64,000 nt of DNA from Lactobacillus sp. CBA3605 (GCF_002970915.1 NZ_CP027190.1:434001-498000), one strand, 5' to 3'; shown: positions 38,124 to 46,541, counted from the first letter of the stretch. Numbers and translations are program-made. The notes: a model not told the origin generated them from the sequence alone.

Positions 38124-38756
38124 GTGTTAGAAGTGTATTTATTTGTAAATCCATTGGCAACTCAATGTGTCCGTGATGAAAAAAATGTTTTGCGGTTAGC
38201 CAACGATTCGGATAAACAAATTCGATTTCAATTCATCCCCTTACTAAATATCAACGTGGTGCAAAAAGCGCTTAAAAGTCAGGGTATTCAAACCGCTGAC
38301 TGGCAAGCTCAGAATCAGCAATCGCAGACATTGTACCGGGTCATCTTAGATTATAAAGCCGCCCTTTTTCAAGGTAAAAAACGCGGCCGTAACTTTTTAA
38401 TCGCCCTTCAAGATGCCATGTTGAAAGCGGGACAACGTTATTCGGAAACCTTAGTACAGTCCGTTGCCGAACAATGCCAGATTGACCTTGATATGTTTAT
38501 GGAGGATCGTAATGGCCGCTTAGCAAAGCAAGCCTTTCATGCCGACCAACGATTAGCTTCCGAGATGAATATTACCGAAGCTTCATCCGCAGTTGTTTTC
38601 GACTGTGATCAATATGATTATGGGGTTTTATTGGAACAATTTAACTACACAACCTTGTTTAATTTAGTTAACGGTCGTTTAGATCCATTTAACGACCTAG
38701 CCCATCAACAAGCGGGCTTTACTGATTTAGATGCAACGCAATTGCACGTGTTATAA
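38124..38756 (+). CDS. spxH: ClpXP adaptor SpxH (YjbH), DsbA-like
   Basis: Adaptor that delivers the regulator Spx to ClpXP for degradation. The 210 residues have a thioredoxin/DsbA-like beginning (LEVYLFVNPLATQC) and a helical remainder with LFNLVNGRLDPF-like end. The usual redox pair is reduced to one cysteine (Cys15), and Bacillus YjbH is longer (about 300), so the C-terminal part is shorter here. The start is GTG 38124 with GGAGGA. Its substrate gene spxA lies 4 kb downstream on the other strand, with mecA, another Clp adaptor, beside it. Confidence 0.88.
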   Translation: MLEVYLFVNPLATQCVRDEKNVLRLANDSDKQIRFQFIPLLNINVVQKALKSQGIQTADWQAQNQQSQTLYRVILDYKAALFQGKKRGRNFLIALQDAMLKAGQRYSETLVQSVAEQCQIDLDMFMEDRNGRLAKQAFHADQRLASEMNITEASSAVVFDCDQYDYGVLLEQFNYTTLFNLVNGRLDPFNDLAHQQAGFTDLDATQLHVL

Positions 38757-38778
38757 CCAACTTAGTTATTGCAATTAT

Positions 38779-38828
38779 TAGCCATACTAAAAGGCCTAGA
38801 ATGAGTTTCTAGGCCTTTTAGTATGGCT
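38779..38828. terminator. bidirectional terminator between spxH and pepF
   Basis: A 21-bp near-perfect stem (38781-38827, GCCATACTAAAAGGCCTAGA and complement, four-base loop) lies between convergent genes. Confidence 0.9.
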
Positions 38829-38832
38829 TTAA

Positions 38833-40641
38833 TTAGGCTTTAATTAATTGTTCAAATTCAGTTAACCGTTGTTCAAAAACAGTAAAGGCAGCTGTTAAAT
38901 AAGCTGACTGTGTCATATCTACGCCCGCATTTCGCATCACCTCAATTGGAAATTCGGAAGAGCCAGCCTTCAAATAGCTCAGATACGCTTTAACCGCTCC
39001 TGGTTCATTTGTGGAAATCTTTTGAGCCAGCGTTGACGCAGCAGCAAAACCAGTCGCATATTGATAAACATAATAATTATAATAGAAATGTGGAATTCGT
39101 GCCCACTCATCCGCAATTTGAGGATCGCTGACTACAGCATCGCCATAATAGTGCTGATTGAGCTTTAGATAGTGTGCTGAAAGTCGGTCAGCCGTTAACG
39201 CTTGACCCGCAGCTGCTTGTTCATGTAACCACTGCTCAAATTCAGCGAACTGCGTTTGTCGGAATAAAGTCCCCTTAAAACCATCCAAATAATAGTTAAG
39301 CACGTAAGCACGAACCTTAGGATCAGTTTCATGGGCTAACAGATAATTGGTCAGCAAATTTTCATTTGTCGTGGAAGCAATTTCAGCCACGAAAATCGCA
39401 TAATCGCCATACTGATAAGGTTGTTGATGCGTCGTAAAATACGAATGCATACTATGACCCATTTCATGGACCAACGTATATAAATTATCGATATTATCTT
39501 GCCAATTCAATAAAATATAAGGCGCCGTATCATACATTCCCGACGAGTAGGCCCCACTCCGTTTACCTTGGTTCTCCACAACGTCAATCCAGCGTGAATT
39601 AAAGGCTGTTTTGACTGCTTTTAAATAATCAGGGCCGAGAACTTTTAACGCCTTTAAGATAGTCGCTTGGGCCTGTTCATAAGTATAGGTCAATTCTGGT
39701 TGCCCAGTTAATGGTGTATATAAATCATACATATGCAACTCATCAACGTTTAAAATTGATTTTCGGAGTGCGACATAGCGATGAAGTAAGTCTAAATGGT
39801 CATCGACCGTCGTAACTAACGTGTCATAAACCTGGGTTGGAATTTGATTCGCACTTAAAGCTGCCGTCCGGGCATCTGGATAGTGATGCGCTTGGGCCAC
39901 AAAATTATGCACTTTCACTTGGCTAGCCAAAGTAGTGGCCAACGTCCGCCGAAATTGAGAATAAACTTGATATAATGCCGTAAAAGCTTCACGGCGAACA
40001 GCGGGGTTAACTGATTCCAGTAAGACGCCATAAACGCCCTGTGATAACTTAACGGGATTACCTTGTTCATCATTAACAACTGGGAATTCAAAATCTGCAT
40101 TATTCAACACACCAAAAGTTTTTTCAGAAGCCGCAAAGATATCACTGGCCCCAGCTAAAAGCGATTCTTCAGCGGTTGATAAGACGTGCCCTTTTTGTAA
40201 CCGCACGGTGTCTAATAAATGGCGATAATCACGTAAAGCGACATTATCATCCAAATACGTGTCCAATTGCGCCGGTGTCAACGTTAAAATTGCGGGTTCA
40301 AACCAAGCGGTCGCTGATGAAACTTGCGCCGTCAAGCTCCCCGCTTGATCATCTAATGCCTGATTTTGACTATTACCTGTATCTTGATCACTCTTTAAGC
40401 TCGCATAAACGGCGACTTTTTCTAACCGCCGATACAGGTCTAAAACACCTTGAATCCCTGCTAAAACAGTCGTTGCCGAATCTGTAAAATGTTCAGCTAA
40501 AGCTGAAACCGTTGGCAAAGCCACTTGAATTTGTTTAACATCCGCATCATAAGCGGCTTGATCTGCATAAATGGGCGTTAAGTCCCAGGTCAGTTGCGTC
40601 GGGACGGCTGACCGCGTCGGTAGGTGCTTCGTTGCTACCAT
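38833..40641 (-). CDS. pepF: oligoendopeptidase F
   Basis: Cytoplasmic M3 zinc metallopeptidase that cleaves peptides of roughly 7-17 residues. The 602-residue protein carries the zinc motif HEMGH near residue 391, with the downstream glutamate region FVAEIASTTNENLL, and the family N-terminus TQLTWDLTPIYADQAAYD. ATG with GGAGGG. In Gram-positives pepF commonly sits next to coiA, as here (78 bp apart), with coiA first. Confidence 0.96.
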   Translation of the reverse strand: MVATKHLPTRSAVPTQLTWDLTPIYADQAAYDADVKQIQVALPTVSALAEHFTDSATTVLAGIQGVLDLYRRLEKVAVYASLKSDQDTGNSQNQALDDQAGSLTAQVSSATAWFEPAILTLTPAQLDTYLDDNVALRDYRHLLDTVRLQKGHVLSTAEESLLAGASDIFAASEKTFGVLNNADFEFPVVNDEQGNPVKLSQGVYGVLLESVNPAVRREAFTALYQVYSQFRRTLATTLASQVKVHNFVAQAHHYPDARTAALSANQIPTQVYDTLVTTVDDHLDLLHRYVALRKSILNVDELHMYDLYTPLTGQPELTYTYEQAQATILKALKVLGPDYLKAVKTAFNSRWIDVVENQGKRSGAYSSGMYDTAPYILLNWQDNIDNLYTLVHEMGHSMHSYFTTHQQPYQYGDYAIFVAEIASTTNENLLTNYLLAHETDPKVRAYVLNYYLDGFKGTLFRQTQFAEFEQWLHEQAAAGQALTADRLSAHYLKLNQHYYGDAVVSDPQIADEWARIPHFYYNYYVYQYATGFAAASTLAQKISTNEPGAVKAYLSYLKAGSSEFPIEVMRNAGVDMTQSAYLTAAFTVFEQRLTEFEQLIKA

Positions 40642-40719
40642 ATGTTAGTCCCTCCAATTAAATTGATATAATTTAGATTAACACAAAATTCTATCAGCAC
40701 TGGCTTACTTGTCTCAATT

Positions 40720-41805
40720 TTAGTGGGACTGCCATTTAAGCTGAGTTGGATTTAAACGCCAGTCAGTCCCTTCTGATTCAATCACCTGTGCTTGCTTTAA
40801 CTCATGCACAACGGCAATGATTAGCTGGCGGGATAAGCCATTTTTAGTAGGCAAACATGACCTTAAAGCCAATAAAGGCTGTAAGGTCTCCCAAATAACC
40901 GTAGTTAATTGAACCATACTAAGGACCATGGGCTGCCGACGTAATTGGATGAAAAGTTGCAAATACCAGACAAGATAGGCCGTCCGTAAGATTGGTGGTT
41001 TCGCACTTACGGGGACAACCCAAGCTGGCAGTTGACTCAGCGTTCCACCTTGAGCATAGCAAATTTTTTGTAACTTAATAGCTGATGCCTGATGTGCTAA
41101 GCGGCCTAGCGTTAAGCGCTGTTGATACATTTGATAACGTGCTGGAACTTGCATTGGCGCAACCAAGTCTGGTTGGTAAGCTAGCATGCCTAACACCGAT
41201 GTCGTTTTAGCTAATACCAGCTGGCGTTGATATGTCAGTGGTTCTCCATCATACGTGGCTAAGTTCAAGACCAACAATAGGCCGTTAAGATTGACCTGCC
41301 AAAAAGCCAAGTAACAGCCCCATTGCTGATTATAGTGTAAGAACTTCAAAGCTTTGGCATTGATCCGTAACGCTCGTTGATAAGGTGACCCCAACAGCCA
41401 TAAGACACGATAGCCATGATTGCGATAACCTTGTGTGCGTTCAGCTAAACGTTCAACTGACAATGGTGAACATTGAAATTCTAACGCAAGCGGTTGATGC
41501 TGACCTAATTGCACTAAGATATCCGGTCGTTGATGGATTGCTGGCAAGGGGGCTTCTAATTGAACCGTATAACCACTGGCCTTAAACCACGCCGCTAATT
41601 GTTGTTTCCCTTGTAAATGTTCAGCCGTCTCCCCTTCTGAAAAAGTGTGGCACTCCTGGACTGATTGATGGGCAAAATGGGCAACCATGACGGAGCCGTG
41701 CTTTAATCGCACAGGTGCCCGGCAACCCGGGCAACGATAGGTTGTCTGGCGTAGTGCATTGGCTGCCGCAATTAAGTGGTGCTGTTCATCATGAGCCATC
41801 AACAT
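40720..41805 (-). CDS. coiA: competence protein CoiA
   Basis: Competence-induced protein, needed after DNA uptake for recombination in streptococci. About 361 residues: an N-terminal zinc-ribbon-like part (YRCPGCRAPVRLKHGSVMVAHFAH), then a nuclease-like domain with DILVQLGQHQPLALEFQCSPLSVERLAERTQGYRNHGYRVLWLLG. The C-terminal half is variable and helical. The ATG at 41805 fits GGGAG at 10 bp; GTG 41814 is an alternative. Together with the comG operon at the window end it suggests retained transformation genes. Confidence 0.9.
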   Translation of the reverse strand: MLMAHDEQHHLIAAANALRQTTYRCPGCRAPVRLKHGSVMVAHFAHQSVQECHTFSEGETAEHLQGKQQLAAWFKASGYTVQLEAPLPAIHQRPDILVQLGQHQPLALEFQCSPLSVERLAERTQGYRNHGYRVLWLLGSPYQRALRINAKALKFLHYNQQWGCYLAFWQVNLNGLLLVLNLATYDGEPLTYQRQLVLAKTTSVLGMLAYQPDLVAPMQVPARYQMYQQRLTLGRLAHQASAIKLQKICYAQGGTLSQLPAWVVPVSAKPPILRTAYLVWYLQLFIQLRRQPMVLSMVQLTTVIWETLQPLLALRSCLPTKNGLSRQLIIAVVHELKQAQVIESEGTDWRLNPTQLKWQSH

Positions 41806-41857
41806 AGTCGTCACGCTCCCTTTACCCACCAACTCCGTAAATGCCGTTTATCCCCAC

Positions 41858-41893
41858 TAAAAAAGCCGCCCCAAAATCGGTAGCGACTTTTTT
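41858..41893 (-). terminator. terminator of mecA
   Basis: A/T-flanked imperfect stem AAGTCGC..GCGGCTT with six T following on the minus strand, just after the mecA stop. Confidence 0.7.
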
Positions 41894-41897
41894 AACA

Positions 41898-42629
41898 CTA
41901 TTTAAAGTAATGACGAACAGTTTCTAAAGCGGCATTCGACATAATCTTTTCACCATGTTCTAGTAAAACATCTGCCGTTACCTTAGTGGCGTTGGCGTAT
42001 TCCAGCACAACGGCCACATCATCTTTAATGACACCACTAGAAGACTGGTCAACAAAGAAGACAAGTTCCAAATAGTACTTATCACGATATTTGAATAAAT
42101 TTGACGCCAAACCTTCCGGCCGGAAAATATGTGCCAATGAAATCACATCTTCAAAATTATCAAACTGCAATACGAATTCTTTGGTTGGTGTATCAGGATC
42201 ATCAATATACGGATCTAAATCATTCGTATCCTTAGTCTGATTGTGCTTGACCCCTTGTGGTTGATCATTATCATCAGTATCAGTTTGCATTAATTTACGC
42301 TTTAAATAATCTGAAACATCATCTTGCATCGCATGGTCATCTGATTGATCGGACGAATCGGTCGTCTTAGCAATCGTATCCTGCAAGCTCTCACTATTCT
42401 TGCTAATAAATAATTCTAACCCATTTCGATTAGGTAAAACTTGGAATGTTACCGCATCATTATCTTGAAATTGATGATCAACATCAACTTCTTCTAAGAT
42501 ACTATAAAAGAAACTTTCAATTTGCTTATGATTCCCCAGTAAATCCAGTACGCGAATACCGCGCTCATTGAGATCATCGTTGCCGATTAGAACTCGAATC
42601 GTATCTTCATTGATTCGTTCCATCTCCAT
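41898..42629 (-). CDS. mecA: Clp adaptor protein MecA
   Basis: Adaptor that binds substrates such as ComK/ComX-type regulators and loads them on ClpC. The 243 residues have the MecA N-terminal domain (MERINEDTIRVLIGNDDLNERGIRVLDLLGN). An acidic, D/Q/T-rich linker of about residues 90-145 follows, then the C-terminal ClpC-binding domain (FVLQFDNFEDVISLAHIF, with KYYLELVFF). ATG start with GGGGTGG. It stands between spxA and coiA, each with its own terminator. Confidence 0.95.
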   Translation of the reverse strand: MEMERINEDTIRVLIGNDDLNERGIRVLDLLGNHKQIESFFYSILEEVDVDHQFQDNDAVTFQVLPNRNGLELFISKNSESLQDTIAKTTDSSDQSDDHAMQDDVSDYLKRKLMQTDTDDNDQPQGVKHNQTKDTNDLDPYIDDPDTPTKEFVLQFDNFEDVISLAHIFRPEGLASNLFKYRDKYYLELVFFVDQSSSGVIKDDVAVVLEYANATKVTADVLLEHGEKIMSNAALETVRHYFK

Positions 42630-42722
42630 TGCAGATCCACCCCTTTCTAAGTGTCAAGGGCCATAATCACTATCATAATTTTAACTTATTTTAGCGCATT
42701 GTAAAGTAATCTATCTGAAAAT

Positions 42723-42763
42723 AAAAAAATTGACTAAATTAGTCACCCAATTAGCCAATTGTT
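42723..42763 (-). terminator. terminator of spxA
   Basis: TTGGCTAA pairs with TTAGTCAA (one G-U pair), followed on the minus strand by TTTTTTT, just after the spxA stop. Confidence 0.7.
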
Positions 42764-42767
42764 TAAG

Positions 42768-43166
42768 TTATAAATTTGCGAGTTGTTGTGCTTTTAGTAA
42801 GGCTAACGTCCGAATTTTACGTGGTAAGAAGCGCCGAATTTCATCTTCATTATAGCCAACTTGTAGCCGTTTTTCATCTAACATAATCGGTCGACGCAAT
42901 AAACTAGGATCCTGACTGATCAACTCATAAAGTTGATTTAAAGAAATATCATCAATGTCTACTTGCAATTTCTGAAAAGCCTTGGACCGTGTCGAAATAA
43001 TCTCTTCCGTGCCATCCTCAGTCATTTGCAAAATACCTTTAATTTCTTCAATTGAGAGCGGATTGGAAAAAATATTGCGTTCAACAAAATCGATATCGTG
43101 CACCTTTAACCAAACTTTTGCTTTTCGACATGAGGTGCAACTTGGTGAAGTATATAAAGTAACCAT
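42768..43166 (-). CDS. spxA: transcriptional regulator Spx
   Basis: Redox-sensing regulator that binds the RNA polymerase alpha C-terminal domain and switches on thiol-stress genes. The 132 residues have the CxxC disulfide switch (Cys10, Cys13 in [11 protein letters not shown]), the ArsC-like fold, and [32 protein letters not shown] with AAAGGAGG. Levels are normally set by SpxH-ClpXP; the spxH gene is nearby. A strong promoter precedes it. Confidence 0.96.
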   Translation of the reverse strand: MVTLYTSPSCTSCRKAKVWLKVHDIDFVERNIFSNPLSIEEIKGILQMTEDGTEEIISTRSKAFQKLQVDIDDISLNQLYELISQDPSLLRRPIMLDEKRLQVGYNEDEIRRFLPRKIRTLALLKAQQLANL

Positions 43167-43216
43167 TGAGTATCCTCCTTTTGCGTCGCCAACATCTATT
43201 CTTTGCTACAAATAAT

Positions 43217-43245
43217 ATTATACCTTTTTTTACTATAATTGTGAA
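43217..43245 (-). promoter_or_regulatory. promoter of spxA
   Basis: TTCACA (43240-43245), 17 bp, TATAAT (43217-43222) on the minus strand. A second TATAAT preceded by TATG (43285-43290) could be an upstream extended -10 promoter. The rest of the 293-bp gap is very AT-rich with no gene. Confidence 0.75.
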
Positions 43246-43417
43246 TACTTTTCCTAAAAATAATTTAATCTAATTTTTAAACATATTATACATATCTCTT
43301 TAATATGTTCTATATCGAGCTAATAAATACAAATCATCACTATTTCGTCGTTTATTTAATAGTGCACAATTTAGAAATGGCTTATTATGTTTATAAACAT
43401 AAGACAATTAAAACAAA

Positions 43418-43448
43418 TTAAAAAGCCAAATCTTCACGACTTGGCTTA
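43418..43448 (-). terminator. terminator of the MBL-fold hydrolase gene
   Basis: AAGCCAAGTC..GATTTGGCTT (43423-43447) followed on the minus strand by T-rich DNA, 12 bp beyond the stop. Confidence 0.8.
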
Positions 43449-43459
43449 GAATTATATAA

Positions 43460-44203
43460 TTAATCTAATGCTAATTGTAAATATTTTTTTGCAACAACGA
43501 CTGGAATTTCTGGTCCAGCAGTCGTCTGAGCTTCAGTTCGTAATTGCTCAACATCAACATCCTGTGGTAAATGTGTTAACAATAGCTGCTTAACGTGCGC
43601 TTGCTTGGCAACTGCACCTGATTGTGCCGTGGTCATATGCCACATTTTCCCTGTCTTATCAGCCGTAAAATTAGTATCCGTCATTAATAACTGAGATTCG
43701 GCTGCGAATTCAGCTAATTCTGGTATCCAAGCTGTATCCGCTGAGAAGGTCAATTGTTCACCAGTCTCCCGTTCAACTAATTTGACCGCAAAAGCTGGGA
43801 CCGGATGCTTGGTCTTCATAAAAGTCACATCGAATGGACCAATCTGGTTAACCGCTGCTACGTCATATGCACGACCTTCAGTTGCACCGGCCCAAGTCAG
43901 TGCCCCAAAGTTCAAGGGGTCTTCAGTATGACCATAAATGGGCAGAATTGGCGTTTTACGCTTGCCTTGACGTAATTGCCAATAATATTGTAAAACACCG
44001 ACATCGGCTGTATGGTCATGATGATAATGGGTTAATAAAACGGCATCTAGCTGCAAAGGATCGAGAATTTCCTCTAAAGCATTCAACGCGCCAGAACCAC
44101 AGTCTAATAATAGTTGGTAATTTCCAGCCGTAACTAAATAAGCACTTGTCCCGACACCGTTATAGGGATAGCCACCATAATATCCTAATACTGTTAATTT
44201 CAT
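43460..44203 (-). CDS. MBL-fold metal-dependent hydrolase
   Basis: Metallo-beta-lactamase-fold protein of the YhfI type, about 247 residues. The metal site is seen as LTHYHHDHTAD near residue 57, with later conserved parts FSADTAWIPEL, LMTDTNFTADK and LLLTHLPQDV. N-terminal MKLTVLGYYGGYPYNGVGTSAYLV is typical of RNase Z-like phosphodiesterases, but no RNase Z exosite is apparent, so substrate is unknown. The ATG at 44203 fits AAGGGA at 9 bp. Transcribed alone. Confidence 0.88.
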   Translation of the reverse strand: MKLTVLGYYGGYPYNGVGTSAYLVTAGNYQLLLDCGSGALNALEEILDPLQLDAVLLTHYHHDHTADVGVLQYYWQLRQGKRKTPILPIYGHTEDPLNFGALTWAGATEGRAYDVAAVNQIGPFDVTFMKTKHPVPAFAVKLVERETGEQLTFSADTAWIPELAEFAAESQLLMTDTNFTADKTGKMWHMTTAQSGAVAKQAHVKQLLLTHLPQDVDVEQLRTEAQTTAGPEIPVVVAKKYLQLALD

Positions 44204-44333
44204 TATTACCATTCCCTTCTGGCTCTATTCTAACTTAGATTTTAAGAAAATTGAAACCGTTCACCTAACATATTTTCAATTGTTTTAGAAAACACGTATA
44301 ATAATAAGTGTAATAATTTAAGGAGTGATAATG

Positions 44334-44834
44334 ATGAGTAAATCTATTTCAGCAACATTTGGTACCCGTAAAATTTTGACGATGATTCAACAAAAGCATG
44401 CGGACCGCGACTTACTACTCATGCAAGCCAACGCTACGGAAGATCGCTATATGCTACTTGATCTTTCTGGCGATAATACTGTTTTTGCCAGCCCCGTCGC
44501 TTATGATGTGCTACTTGCTAAAGGTAATGAAGATTGGCATGGCATGACTAGTTTTATTTTTGTCGATCTACCAATTGAAGAACAAAAAGTCTTCAATTCT
44601 AAATTTTCAGCTTTTCGGGCTGATTTCGAAAAGCCCAATGGCCTTAAGCACTTTTGGATTTTACGTGAAGCCAAAAACAATGCTGCTTTCGTGATTGTAA
44701 CTAATTGGCATAGTGATTCTGAATATGCAGTTTGGTTACGGAGCGAGTCTTTCAAGCCCTTTGCTAAGTACCTTAGCTCGGATTACGATTACCACGAAAG
44801 TCGTTACGCCTTTGTTCGTTCATTAAAATCATAA
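44334..44834 (+). CDS. HmoB-like antibiotic biosynthesis monooxygenase-fold protein
   Basis: About 166 residues, the same length and layout as Bacillus HmoB as I recall it. The N-terminal domain contains DLLLMQANATED and GDNTVFASPVAYDVL. The C-terminal ABM (IsdG-like) domain contains FNSKFSAFRADFEKPNGLKHF, VIVTNWHSDSEYAVWLRSESFK. HmoB degrades haem in Bacillus; lactobacilli do not make haem, so the role here is open. ATG 44334 is 8 bp from GGAG; ATG 44331 is also possible. Probable TATAAT promoter at 44297. Confidence 0.72.
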   Translation: MSKSISATFGTRKILTMIQQKHADRDLLLMQANATEDRYMLLDLSGDNTVFASPVAYDVLLAKGNEDWHGMTSFIFVDLPIEEQKVFNSKFSAFRADFEKPNGLKHFWILREAKNNAAFVIVTNWHSDSEYAVWLRSESFKPFAKYLSSDYDYHESRYAFVRSLKS

Positions 44835-44851
44835 TTTCAAAATTTAACTTT

Positions 44852-44892
44852 AGCATCCAAACCAATGTTATCTTGCGGTTTGGATGCTTTTG
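44852..44892 (+). terminator. terminator of the HmoB-like gene
   Basis: AGCATCCAAACC pairs with GGTTTGGATGCT, followed by TTTTGG, 18 bp after the stop. Confidence 0.85.
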
Positions 44893-44914
44893 GTTTGGCA
44901 TAAAATAAAGACCA

Positions 44915-44948
44915 CAAAAAAACTGATATTCTATAAGAATATCAGTTC
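44915..44948 (-). terminator. terminator of the rRNA-tRNA operon
   Basis: ACTGATATTCT..AGAATATCAGT (44922-44946) with seven T following on the minus strand, right after the last tRNA. Confidence 0.92.
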
Positions 44949-44955
44949 AATAAGA

Positions 44956-45029
44956 CGGTCCGTACGAGACTCGAACTCGTGATCTCCTGCGTGACAGGCA
45001 GGCGTCCTAACCAGCTAGACCAACGGACC
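44956..45029 (-). tRNA. tRNA-Asp(GTC), copy 2
   Basis: 74-nt cloverleaf with loop CTGTCAC; discriminator G; CCA is not encoded. Last tRNA of the operon. Identical to the copy at 45575. Confidence 0.95.
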
Positions 45030-45031
45030 AA

Positions 45032-45105
<74 letters not shown>

Positions 45106-45118
45106 ATAATTTGTATAA

Positions 45119-45191
45119 TGACCCCTACGGGATTCGAACCCATGTTACTGCCGTGAAAGGGCAGTGTCTTAAACCACTTGACCAAGGGGTC
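45119..45191 (-). tRNA. tRNA-Glu(TTC)
   Basis: 73 nt; acceptor GACCCCT/AGGGGTC; loop CTTTCAC gives anticodon TTC. Confidence 0.95.
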
Positions 45192-45211
45192 ATGTTTATA
45201 TATGGAACTAA

Positions 45212-45299
45212 CGGAGAAGGAGGGATTCGAACCCTCGCACCGCTTGCGCGATCTATACCCTTAGCAGGGGCACCTCTTCAGCCACTTGAGTACTTCTCC
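45212..45299 (-). tRNA. tRNA-Ser(GCT)
   Basis: 88 nt with a long variable arm; anticodon GCT; discriminator G as expected for serine. Confidence 0.95.
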
Positions 45300-45301
45300 A
45301 A

Positions 45302-45375
45302 TGGGCCTAAATGGACTTGAACCATCGACCTCACGCTTATCAGGCGTGCGCTCTCACCAACTGAGCTATAGGCCC
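45302..45375 (-). tRNA. tRNA-Ile(GAT)
   Basis: 74 nt; acceptor GGGCCTA/TAGGCCC; loop CTGATAA gives anticodon GAT. It lies in the distal cluster, not in the 16S-23S spacer. Confidence 0.95.
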
Positions 45376-45383
45376 CTAATAAA

Positions 45384-45454
45384 AGCGGGTAACGAGAATC
45401 GGACTCGCGACTACAGCTTGGAAGGCTGTCGTTTTACCACTAAACTATACCCGC
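45384..45454 (-). tRNA. tRNA-Gly(TCC)
   Basis: 71 nt; acceptor GCGGGTA/TACCCGC; anticodon TCC; discriminator T. Confidence 0.95.
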
Positions 45455-45468
45455 ATCATTTAATGCTA

Positions 45469-45541
45469 TGGCGCGGGACAGAATCGAACTGCCGACACAT
45501 GGAGCTTCAATCCATTGCTCTACCGACTGAGCTACCGAGCC
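45469..45541 (-). tRNA. tRNA-Phe(GAA) with acceptor mismatch
   Basis: 73 nt; loop TTGAAGC gives anticodon GAA. The acceptor 5' strand GGCTCGG faces CCGCGCC, so position 4 (T) opposes C at 69, an unpaired T-C. All other stems pair, the T stem with one G-T. Probably functional but unusual. Confidence 0.88.
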
Positions 45542-45574
45542 ATTTTAGCCATAAAAAATATTTACTTAGTGTAA

Positions 45575-45648
45575 CGGTCCGTACGAGACTCGAACTCGTG
45601 ATCTCCTGCGTGACAGGCAGGCGTCCTAACCAGCTAGACCAACGGACC
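45575..45648 (-). tRNA. tRNA-Asp(GTC), copy 1
   Basis: Identical in sequence to the Asp gene at 44956; anticodon GTC. Confidence 0.95.
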
Positions 45649-45650
45649 AA

Positions 45651-45724
<74 letters not shown>

Positions 45725-45732
45725 ATAATAAA

Positions 45733-45822
45733 AGGAGGATGAGAGATTCGAACTCTCGCGTGGTTTGACCCACCTGACGGTTTTCAAGACCGTTCCCTTC
45801 AGCCAGACTTGGGTAATCCTCC
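45733..45822 (-). tRNA. tRNA-Ser(TGA)
   Basis: 90 nt with long variable arm; loop CTTGAAA gives anticodon TGA. The base after the acceptor stem is T rather than the common G. Confidence 0.93.
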
Positions 45823-45865
45823 ATATAAAGTTGTAACTAGGAACTTGTCCACTATTGTTAGTAGA

Positions 45866-45939
45866 TGGACCTTGTAGGACTCGAACCTACGACCGGACGG
45901 TTATGAGCCGTCTGCTCTAACCAACTGAGCTAAAGGTCC
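45866..45939 (-). tRNA. tRNA-Ile2(CAT)
   Basis: 74 nt; anticodon CAT. The body GGACCTTTAGCTCAG with stem ACGG/CCGT matches the Bacillus tRNA whose C34 is changed to lysidine by TilS to read AUA, so it is called Ile rather than Met. Confidence 0.85.
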
Positions 45940-45954
45940 GAGCACTTATTCCTA

Positions 45955-46028
45955 TCGCGGCAGGGGGGATCGAACCCTCGACCTCCCGGGTATGAACCGG
46001 ACGCTCTAGCCAGCTGAGCTACACCGCG
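45955..46028 (-). tRNA. elongator tRNA-Met(CAT)
   Basis: 74 nt; acceptor CGCGGTG/TGCCGCG with two G-T pairs; loop TTCATAC. Resembles the Bacillus elongator tRNA-Met. Confidence 0.9.
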
Positions 46029-46060
46029 ATTTTGATAAATAATCAATAATGACTATCTAA

Positions 46061-46134
46061 TCGGGAAAACAGGATTCGAACCTGCGACCCCCTGGTCCCA
46101 AACCAGGTGCTCTACCAAGCTGAGCTATTTCCCG
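46061..46134 (-). tRNA. tRNA-Pro(TGG)
   Basis: 74 nt; acceptor CGGGAAA/TTTCCCG; anticodon TGG. Confidence 0.95.
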
Positions 46135-46139
46135 TTATA

Positions 46140-46213
46140 TGCACCCAGTAGGAGTCGAACCTACAACCTTCTGATTCGTAGTCAGACACTCTATCCAATT
46201 GCGCTATGGGTGC
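46140..46213 (-). tRNA. tRNA-Arg(ACG)
   Basis: 74 nt; acceptor GCACCCA/TGGGTGC; anticodon ACG, presumably edited to inosine at A34. Confidence 0.95.
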
Positions 46214-46223
46214 TTCATAAAAG

Positions 46224-46309
46224 TGCCGAGGACCGGGATCGAACCGGTACGGTTATCACTAACCGCAGGATTTTAAGTCCTGTGCGTCTGCCAATTCCGC
46301 CACCCCGGC
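46224..46309 (-). tRNA. tRNA-Leu(TAA)
   Basis: 86 nt with a long variable arm; loop CTTAAAA gives anticodon TAA. A likely substrate of the TrmL enzyme encoded at 26.9 kb. Confidence 0.95.
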
Positions 46310-46323
46310 AACACTTATTGAAA

Positions 46324-46395
46324 AGCGGAAGACGGGATTCGAACCCGCGACCCCCACCATGGCAAGGTGATGTTCTACCACTGAACTACTTCCGC
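46324..46395 (-). tRNA. tRNA-Gly(GCC)
   Basis: 72 nt; acceptor GCGGAAG/CTTCCGC; anticodon GCC; discriminator T. Confidence 0.95.
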
Positions 46396-46411
46396 ATAAT
46401 TATTCAGTTAA

Positions 46412-46484
46412 TGCCGACTAGAGGATTCGAACCTCCGACCCCCTGTTTACAAGACAGATGCTCTGCCAACTGAGCTAAGTCGGC
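46412..46484 (-). tRNA. tRNA-Thr(TGT)
   Basis: 73 nt; acceptor GCCGACT/AGTCGGC; anticodon TGT. First tRNA after the internal promoter. Confidence 0.95.
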
Positions 46485-46512
46485 ATGACTTAACGATTAC
46501 CACAACTATAAC

Positions 46513-46541
46513 ATCTTATCATGTTAGGTCATGTAAAGCAA
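46513..46541 (-). promoter_or_regulatory. internal promoter of the 17-tRNA cluster
   Basis: TTGCTT (46536-46541), 17 bp, TAAGAT (46513-46518) on the minus strand, in the 95-bp gap between tRNA-Lys and tRNA-Thr. It would let the 17 distal tRNAs be made apart from rRNA. Confidence 0.6.
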
